Source: Populus alba (taxonomy: Eukaryota; Streptophyta; Magnoliopsida; Malpighiales; Salicaceae). Taken from it: a DNA stretch of 64,000 nucleotides. A model generated the notes under the pieces. That model was not told the DNA's origin and did no database searches. It saw only the letters and a list, made by a program, of their open reading frames with translations. The stretch lies in the NCBI RefSeq assembly GCF_005239225.2, contig NC_133299.1:6638967-6702966 (forward strand), given 5' to 3'. Position 1 is the stretch's first letter, and every line of letters begins with the position of its first letter. Both the position numbers and the translations under genes were made by a program. Below are positions 56,657-64,000 of the stretch, piece by piece.

Positions 56657-59520
56657 TGTCGCACGTGTGCGGCGTCGCGGCGAAAATAAGTATATGTCCC
56701 ACTTTAAAATCTAAAATGTAATATTCTATATCTATTTGTCATTTATTGATGGAATGGGAGTCGCCACCTAGTATTTTGGTCACTAGGAACCCTAACTGGT
56801 CTCAGAGATCGGGTACGGGGACTGGTTACGTAAAGGGAAGGTATTAGCACTCTAAATACGCCTTACCTAAGGTAAGCTGCATTGTTTGATTGTCTGATAA
56901 AAGCTAAGGTGTTATTGTATTTCTAATTGTTGGTCTATTTATGGTTCAAGAAAAGTCCTCCTTAATAAGGAGGTCCTTATCTTATCGGGTAAAATCGTAA
57001 CCGTTCTAACGTCTATATAAAAACTATATTTTTAATATCAGGAAATACGTTTTACATATAAATTCGTAATCCCAAATACTAAAAAAAATCTAAAAGAGTT
57101 TTTAGAATTTTTGAAATATTGGCCTAGTTCTCGTGGTTCTAACAAACTTGTTGTTAAAGCCAAAATGCATGCTAATACATATATTTTTTTGAAATTTCTT
57201 TTGTTGTATGAAAATATGATGCAATGATTTTTCTTTATTTTGGAGAGACTAGGCTGTATGCATTAAAAACAAAAACATTTTTTTTTTGATGTCTTTGGCG
57301 AAAACCGGGTATTTTAATACTGGATTTGTGTCTTTACGATATAAAAATACAAGCCAGTATTAAGCAAAAAATATGCAGGAAAATCAACAATATTTTTCAA
57401 GGATTTTTCAGAATATTTGAAAGCGGAACATTTTTTATTTTAAATTTTTTTTTGATGTTTTGACGAAAACCGGGTATTTTAATACTGGATTTGTATCTTT
57501 ACGGTATAAAGATACAAACCAATATTAAGCCATTTTGATAAAAATATACAGGAAAATCAATAATATTTTTCAAGGATTTTTCAGAATATTTTTTTATTTT
57601 TTTTTGATATATATCCACACACACACACATATATATAAATAATATAAAACAATATAATAAATAATATAATATATTATGTGGGCTAGGCCGGCCCAAATAA
57701 ATGGGTTAGACTCAGCCCCAAAAAAAAGGGTTGGGCCGATCTCGGCCCAAAAGGAGATTAGGCCGATCTAGGCCCAAGAAAATTTCTCTTTAGTCTAGGC
57801 CAGACCCGACCCAGACATGCAAGGCTGGGCCAGAATCGATCTGGCCCAGAAATACATCAAAGCTGGGCCAGAAGCAGCCTGGCCCAGCGGAAGACCCAGG
57901 GGGGGAATTATTTTTCCCCCTCCCCTCCTCCTACATGCAGAACGATTTTGCATGCAGGAGGAAAACACATGCAGTAAAAAAATGCAGGGGAGAAGAAGAC
58001 TGTACCTGGCGCAGAGGAGGCGGTCGCTGGTGGTGCTGCGGTGGAGGCCGGTGGCGGTGTCGTGGCTCACGGACGGTGGCTCCAAGCGGCGGTGCTGCTG
58101 TTCAAACGGCGAAGAGAGAGAGAGATTTCTTCCTCTTCCCTTCTCCTCTGTTTTTTTCGTTTTCAGTGGTTCTCTCTTGTTTGGTTGTTTCTCTCTGTTT
58201 TCGGTTTACCCCTTTCTTCGTTTTCAGTTTGTTCCTTCTCTTCCCTCTCTCTCGTTTGTTCTCTCTCTTCCTCCTCTCTCTTCGGGTCCTCTCTCTTTCC
58301 CCCCTCTCTCTTCGGGCCTCTCTTTTCGTTTCCCCTTTTTTTTTCCTCTTCCTGCGTGCTGGCGTCCAGTCTTCATTTATAGGGGGCAAATGGAGCGGGG
58401 CCTCATTATGGCTGCATAGGGAGCAGGGCAGCGCCGGTCAGTTGGCCAGTGGGTGTGACTGGCAAGGCGCGGCTCCCCTGGTTTCTCATCATCAAAGGGC
58501 GTGGGGCTTCGGGTCGTGACAGAAGCGTGCGGAGGAGAGAGGCAGCATAATTTAAAGAAGAAAAAATAAAAATCTTTCTCTCTTCCCCTATTGCACGTCC
58601 AGGGGAAGAAGAAAGAGGAATAGTGTCTCAAAACGACACCGTTCCGAGCTTTTCCTTTTTTTTTTATTTTTTTATTTTTAATGTATGAAACGACGTCGTT
58701 TTGGAGAAAATGCGCTGTTTCATTTAAAAGTGGCGCCAGAACATTGTTTTCAAATCAGTCTTTAATTTATCCTTTGTTCTATTAAGTCCTCAAATCTAAT
58801 CTCGATTTTAAGAATAAAATCAATTGCGTCCCTGCCAATTTCGGTCCTCGTCCCTATAGTTGGCTGCATTTTTCACTTCGGTCCTTGGCATCTGATTTAT
58901 GCAATTGAGCCCTCAATTGATCAATAAACTTCCAATTTCTTCAATTAGGCCCCTGAATCAATCTATTACAGCCCCTTTATTTACGCGCCTCTTCCAATTT
59001 GGTCCTTGGTTTCGGATTTTCTTAATGAAGTCCCTAATTGGCCATTAAACTTCAATATCTATGCAATTAAGCCCCTGATTTGACCAAATCAACTTTTAAA
59101 AATTATATTTTGACCCCAGAACTTTAATTTCTTCCAATTAAAGCCCAAATTGACTTAAAAATCCATTTTTCTTGCAATCAAACCCTCTATAAATTCAATT
59201 AAACCTTCAATAAAATCCAATTAAGTCCATAAACATGTAATTTTGGAATTTTCTCCTCAAAATTCAAATCTTCTTTTCCAACATGGCTCTCATCATTCAT
59301 TCGAGAATATTCTGTCAAAATTTCTATCTTTGTATTTTTAACCTCCTTAACTAATTTTTTTCTGACCATTTTCTGAGCGCTCCCGCCTTCTATTATTTTT
59401 TCTAATTTCTTCCGGCTATATATTTATTTATTTATTTATTATTATTATTTTTGTTATTATTACATTTTTTTTATTTTTATTTTTTATTTTTGTGTGGGGA
59501 CCCAAAAATGGATTACAACA
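56657..59520 (+). mobile_element. Solo LTR, copy B, plus orientation (2,864 bp)
   Basis: Starts TGTCGCACGTGTGCGGCG and ends CCAAAAATGGATTACAACA, with a perfect TTTAT duplication on both sides. The first ~600 bases match copy A at 35,036-36,926 in inverted orientation (GGGGACTGGTTACGTAAAGG, GCCTTACCTAAGGTAAGCTG). Inside come a 166-bp tandem duplication with hairpins (57,288-57,592), a block rich in GGCCCA/GGGCC words (57,670-57,900), a C/T-rich tract (58,110-58,350), and a region of repeated AATT(A/G)AGCCC-like words (58,760-59,230). Long frames (57,817-58,519) fall in these low-complexity parts and are not genes. It is inserted in older gypsy debris. Confidence 0.88.
57288..57592. repeat. 166-bp tandem duplication carrying hairpins, inside solo LTR B
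   Basis: Both units begin GATGT then CGAAAACCGGGTATTTTAAT and end in ATATTTTTCAAGGATTTTTC. Each contains an inverted repeat: ATACTGGATTTGTATCTTTA pairs with TAAAGATACAAACCAATAT around CGGTA in unit 2 (57,482-57,525), and similarly in unit 1 (57,317-57,360). Copy A has a single, more degraded version (about 36,207-36,242). Confidence 0.8.
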
Positions 59521-59525
59521 TTTAT
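59521..59525. repeat. 5-bp target duplication, right (TTTAT)
   Basis: Exact repeat of 56652-56656. Confidence 0.8.
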
Positions 59526-59949
59526 AATGAGAGTAGATCTTTTAGAGAGTTGAAGTACGAGTGTCCTCATGCTTATTGGCTTGCATGTCGTTCTACCCAG
59601 TTCCTTCAAGGAATTAAAGTTGTCTTTTTGCATTCAATGGTGCATGTAATGAAGCTTGCTATTATGTTTTTCATTGAGGGATGAAAAAATGTGAAGCCAT
59701 TCTTTTATAGCAAAAACAACATTATTGAGCATTTGAATTTAATAAGAGATTTGATGGATATCTGAAGAAGTTGGAGTATCTATAGTGAGGAGGTCTGTTA
59801 ATCTCCCATGTACTGAAAGTTCCATGTTGTCGGCTATGAAAAGTATTTTTAAGTGTTAGGTGTGAAAAAGAATGAACTAGCTTTTATTTAGGTATCTATA
59901 GATGACACCACTAATAAAGATATGAAAAATTTAGAAAAGAATGGGCTTT
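59526..59949. other. Retrotransposon debris between solo LTR and direct repeat copy 2
   Basis: This segment was contiguous with 55,411-56,651 before the solo LTR's parent element inserted. Frames are broken and no domain can be named. Confidence 0.45.
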
Positions 59950-60700
59950 CCATGATTGACATTATATGCCATGGTGATTGGGCCTGAATGTAGACTTTTC
60001 TGTCTAAGCTTGGGGTTTCTAGCAACACAAGTACCCTGTTGAAATAAGGGACCATCCAATGCTTAAGTTACTAAACATGGAGGGAAAAAACAATATGCAT
60101 AAAGAGAAATATTATAAGAAGTAGGAGAAAACCATGTAAAGAGAAGAGGAATGGTGTGTGTTGTGAATGGTTTTTACTTGCCTGGCTTGACCTAAATGTT
60201 TTACTTGGTGACTAGAGGTATTTATAGACTTTGTTATATCAGCTTATCTTGTGAAGATTGGAGAGTAGTGTTGTAAATACCTCATGATTCATATAGTTAT
60301 AGGTGCCTCGTGGTGAGTGAAGCATATCGATGTCATAGTGAGTGAAGCAAAATGAATAACATTGACAAAAAGGTTAATGCTTATCTTTGGTTTGTGGTGC
60401 TCACTATGCTATTGATACAGAAGTTGATGTTCATATTATAAACAAATAATTTATATATGTGAGGTGTGAGTACACTAGCGAGTGGTGCACAACTTCTTAT
60501 AATTTAAAATAAATAAATTGAGGTGTTGTCCATGGAAATATTGGACAACTCAAGATAAGTCGAGAGTGAGTGCGAGAGAGACTGTTTAGGTTGAGCCTGA
60601 ACACCAAGATTATAGCTGTTTAGGCCTAGCTTGAACAACTAGGATTCTAAACCAAACCACTAGAATTTTTGTTTATTGTTTTTATGCATTATCACCTTAA
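59950..60700. mobile_element. LTR-like direct repeat, copy 2
   Basis: Counterpart of 54,630-55,410: GGTGATTGGGCCTGAATGTA, ATCCAATGCTTAAGTTACTA, AATGGTTTTTACTTGCCTGG, TGTTTTACTTGGTGACTAGA. Together the two copies could be the LTRs of an old gypsy element whose gag is the minus-strand relic at 55,993; the sequences just beyond each copy differ. Confidence 0.6.
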
Positions 60701-60749
60701 AAATACGTGATTAGCCATTTTAAAAATAAATTAAACTTGAAACATAGGG

Positions 60750-61450
60750 GGCTAAACCCAACATACTTTGGTTCGACCACGTGTTGAGCCAAATAAGCGT
60801 GTGTCTGGCAAGCTACTAGGCCTAACATATTTGTGTTTGACCACGTGCCGAGCCCAAGTAAATGTGGGTTTGACAAACTGCCAGACCCAATATATTTGGG
60901 TTTGGCCATGTGTTGAGTTGAAATAAGCATGGGTCAAGCGAGCTACTAGATTCAACATACTTGGGTTTGACCACGTGCTAAGCCTAAATAAGCATGGGTC
61001 TTGTGAGTTGCCAAACCCAACATTCTTGAGTTTGGCCATATGCTGAGCCTAAGTAAAGTGGGTTTGATGAGCTATTATACCCAACATACTTGGGTTTGGC
61101 TATATACTAAGCTTAAGCGAACATGGGTTTAGCATCATACTTGGGATTAACCACGTGCTGAGCTTAAGTGTGCATAGGCCTATTGAGCTATTATACCCAT
61201 ATACTTGGGTTCAGTTATGTGCTGAGCCCAAATAAATATAAGTATGAGTTTGATGAGCTGCCATACCCAAATAAGTGTGAGTTTGATGAGCTGCCATACC
61301 CAACATACTTAAGTTCAGCCACGTCTGGAGATCAAGTGAACATAGGTCTAACATTAATGCCATTAGGTTCAGCCATGTGTTGAGTCCTAACGAACATGGG
61401 TGCGGTGAATTGTCATGTTCACCTCCCCTAGGCTTGGCTACACGCATAGC
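60750..61450. repeat. ~65-bp minisatellite, about 11 degenerate units
   Basis: The repeated phrase is ACCCAACATACTTGGGTTTG, then ACCACGTGCTGAGCCTAAAT, then AAGCATGGGTTTGATGAGCT. Starts of the CCACGTG-like word are near 60,777, 60,841, 60,906, 60,971, 61,036, 61,100, 61,151, 61,216, 61,319 and 61,372, so the period is 64-65 bases with two shorter and one longer step. Minus-strand frames through the array are periodic by-products. Confidence 0.85.
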
Positions 61451-63060
61451 CTAATTGGTCTGGAGATCGTTATAGACCCATTAGGGTCACAAGGCTTCAT
61501 TTATTTATTCTGAAGACTTTTAACATAAACTATTAGTGTCAAGAATATTCATCTCCCTACATCTATCGATGTATAAAAGGTCTTCTAATGACCTACCACA
61601 TTTTCATCTCATTAATGGTGTATAAGAGATATTTGTCCCTCATTAATACCATTATTAAAAAATAACTCTCCAGCTCCTTTACTTTATCAAAACAACAAGG
61701 TTTAATGATTACTAATACCCTTTGAACCATTTAGGTAAATGGTTCATAATTTCTATTCTCCAAGAATTCGTGCATCAATTCATAGAGTATTTATCATATT
61801 AAAACAAGAACAAACATGCATGTTCTTAGAATTTAAAGCTCATTTTAGCATATATTATAATCCTTTATTAAAAGTCACTAACTTTATCATTGGAGAGTCT
61901 CCATACCTTACTAAAATGGATTATTTTGTAGGAGTCAGACCTTTTACAATCAACCATTTATTTCGTGAGCTATGAAGAAAAGAATATTGACTAAAACGTA
62001 TAATTCACTATTATCCAAATACCAGATCTCATTTTTGAACACATCGGATTTTGGATCTGAAAAGGTTTCCGAAGTAAAAGAAACAATGGCTGTTAAAGAT
62101 GCGGAAAAGTAAAGAAAGCAAGGATAATTCCACTGGTTCAAGGAAAGCATGAAGGTGGTTACCTTAATGAGCATGCCTCTTATCCCGTGAGGCTGAAGAC
62201 TCAAGTTCCGGCAACTTTTAGAGCCTCCAGTGACGTCTTCCCTTTATTATCCCCGGTATTGAGACAATGCTCGGGGACCTTGAGACTTCTCGCGACAAGG
62301 CTCCACTAAATAACCGAGGGAATTTCATGAGTTTCAACTCAGGCATGAACAATCATCCTCGTCCAAAAGGTTTCTTAGCTGTTGCGATTATATTGGATAA
62401 GGATTCTTTGTTCCTTTCCATTAAAATCTTTATGAACAAATTCATTCAGCTTAGTTCTCATGTTGAAGTGCTGCAATACGTATCCTGGTGAAAAGGTACA
62501 TAAACCTTTTTTTTTTTTTTAATTAAAAAAAAATCATCGCATCCGTTTATACTTTGACTACGTACCCTATACAGTTTGTTATTCAATTTATATTAATTTT
62601 CTTACCATTCAACCCAAGAAAGTGTTTAATAGCGACACTGAAGTTTTATAAAGAACCAACTTCAAATTACAGGGTGCAAATTCTTGAAATAAGATAACCC
62701 AAATGATTATATATGTAATTATTAAAAAGAAAGGATAGGCTAACAACTTAAAGTTTCTTAGGTTTTTGATTTTCAATATTTGATCACGAGGGAGATAGGA
62801 TAGGATTTATTTGAGAAATCGAGGCTACAAAATGAAAAAAAAAAAAAAAACATAAAGAAGAGAATGGTGAGAAGAAGAGAGGAAAGACGCACTTGATCCC
62901 TATGCCCACAGGTAGAAAGATGGTAGAGAAGAGTAGCTGATTAGGGGAGGAAGGACATGCTCAACATTGAATCATTACAGTTATTTTTTTAGTTGTAAAT
63001 ATGACAGTACAATGTAACCGAATCGAAAAGGTGTCTCTTTCTCGCATTCGATATGTTAGT
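61451..63060. other. Retrotransposon-like debris and unique sequence, no gene
   Basis: The stretch just after the minisatellite contains TATAAAAGG (61,573 area), possibly an LTR promoter, and further on ATCCCCGGTATTGAGACAAT, then GCTCGGGGACC, of a kind common in plant gypsy elements. Frames at 61,739-61,975 and 62,267-62,491 have no domain I recognise. Confidence 0.4.
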
Positions 63061-63179
63061 TGTAATTCAGTTTCAAAGTGATAAATTTTTTTTACAAATT
63101 ATATTTTACTTTTTTATTGCAATTTTCTTTTTTGTAAATTTGCAATCAGAAAATCTCAACTGCATATTTCTTTGCAAAT

Positions 63180-64000
63180 CAGTAATAAGTATTTCAAATT
63201 TATTTTTTTTCATCCTTTAATATTAAATTTACTCGATAATGAAATTCATAATTTATTTCAATTTGTTTCCTAGCAAGTTATCTTAATTTCATAACCTGAA
63301 TCACAAGTTTTGCGGATTAGCTGTATTGACTTGAATTATTATTATTTATTTGTTCAATTAATTTTATTATCAACTTCATCATTTAATATTGATAATTATT
63401 TTTTAATTCTCTTTCTAAGGAGTTATCATGGTCTCATGGTAGAGTTTTGTGGGTTTTAATTTAATATTTTTTTTTCATTTTAATCCTTCAACATTGGATT
63501 GATTGAGAATTAGATTTTATTATTATTATTATTATTATTATTTTCTATAGAGCTATCTCAATCTCATGACCGAGGTTTGATAAGTTAATTTAGATTGACT
63601 AAAGTCATTTTGTTTGTCCTCTTTCTTATTTGATTTTTTTTTCGATTTAATTCTTCAACATTGAGTTGATTGAGAATTGGACTTCATAAGTTTTTTTTTT
63701 TTTTCTTTATAAGGAGTTGTCACGATCTTATGACTTGGATCTTGAGTTAGACCGGTTAACTTGAGTTTTTTGCCCCCTTTTTGGTTGATTTTGTTTTTCA
63801 ATTTTATTCTTCAACATTAAGTTGATTGAGAATTAGGCTTATAATTTATTTCAGTTTGTATTCTATGAGATTATCTTGATCTCATAACTCGAATCACAAG
63901 TTTGGTTGGTTGATTTGAGTGGTTTTTTTTTTTTTTTTTTTTTTATCTTTTTTTAATCGAATTTCATCATTCGACATTAGGTTGACTGAAAATTGAGCTT
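63180..64000 (+). repeat. Degenerate ~160-bp repeat tract, running off the window
   Basis: Cleanest tract of the family. CTTCAACATTGxxTTGATTGAGAATT-like anchors occur near 63,486, 63,653, 63,809 and 63,968 (steps of 167, 156 and 159 bases), with eroded ones near 63,213 and 63,377. Between anchors: a T-run, CTATAAGGAGTTGTCACGAT, TCATGACxxGGxT and GGTTAACTTGAG-type words. It continues past the right edge. Confidence 0.75.

Noticed and set aside
57817..58519. Long open frames (up to 200 codons) on the plus strand
   Set aside because: They run through GGCCCA-rich and C/T-rich low-complexity DNA inside solo LTR B, overlap each other in three frames, and show no domain.
60697..61447. Minus-strand frames with periodic repeats of about 21 residues
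   Set aside because: They follow the ~65-bp minisatellite; the period is not a strict multiple of three and the frames break between blocks.

Overview
The window is plant nuclear DNA from a woody eudicot. Interrupted genes with GT-AG introns, strong AT richness, an Arabidopsis-like gene complement and dense repeats all point that way. The repeat types (AT-rich MITE-like copies, ~160-base tracts with CCCGGGTT-type motifs, tRNA-derived SINEs) are ones I associate with poplar and willow, so Populus/Salicaceae is the best guess; this is inference, because no search was run. Layout: the left 20 kb is gene-rich. It holds the 5' end of a probable Mediator subunit MED27 gene (minus, cut by the window edge), a CTF7/ECO1 cohesin acetyltransferase (plus, 6 exons), a plastid-type Nudix hydrolase NUDT26/27 (minus, 6 exons, convergent with CTF7), a hAT-type element with a perfect 8-bp target duplication, and EXO70A1 (plus, 11 exons). 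From 18.6 to 39.6 kb lie four LEA_2/NDR1-HIN1-like (NHL) loci on the plus strand: a divergent member, a frameshifted and truncated pseudogene, an NHL1-like gene and an NHL10/YLS9-like gene with clustered CGCG (CAMTA-type) boxes in its promoter. A plant-specific single-pass membrane protein gene (minus, 46.1-46.8 kb) and a possible 67-residue gene (minus, 51.2-51.4 kb) are the only other candidates on the right. The rest is repeat-dominated. Two LTRs of one family stand alone, in opposite orientations, at 35,036-36,926 and 56,657-59,520, each with its own perfect 5-bp target duplication. The second sits in gypsy-type retrotransposon debris that includes a gag zinc-knuckle-like relic, two direct LTR-like repeats and a ~65-bp minisatellite. 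Four tracts of a ~160-bp degenerate unit lie near 30, 45, 49 and 63.5 kb. The genes have separate housekeeping roles (transcription, cohesion, nucleotide or cap sanitation, exocytosis, membrane defence proteins); nothing suggests a linked pathway apart from the NHL grouping, which looks like family expansion. I found no convincing new multi-gene system. The most notable points are the solo-LTR pair, the single-base frame break that separates the PCNA-binding motif of CTF7 from its catalytic part, the decaying NHL copy, and the repeat arrays.
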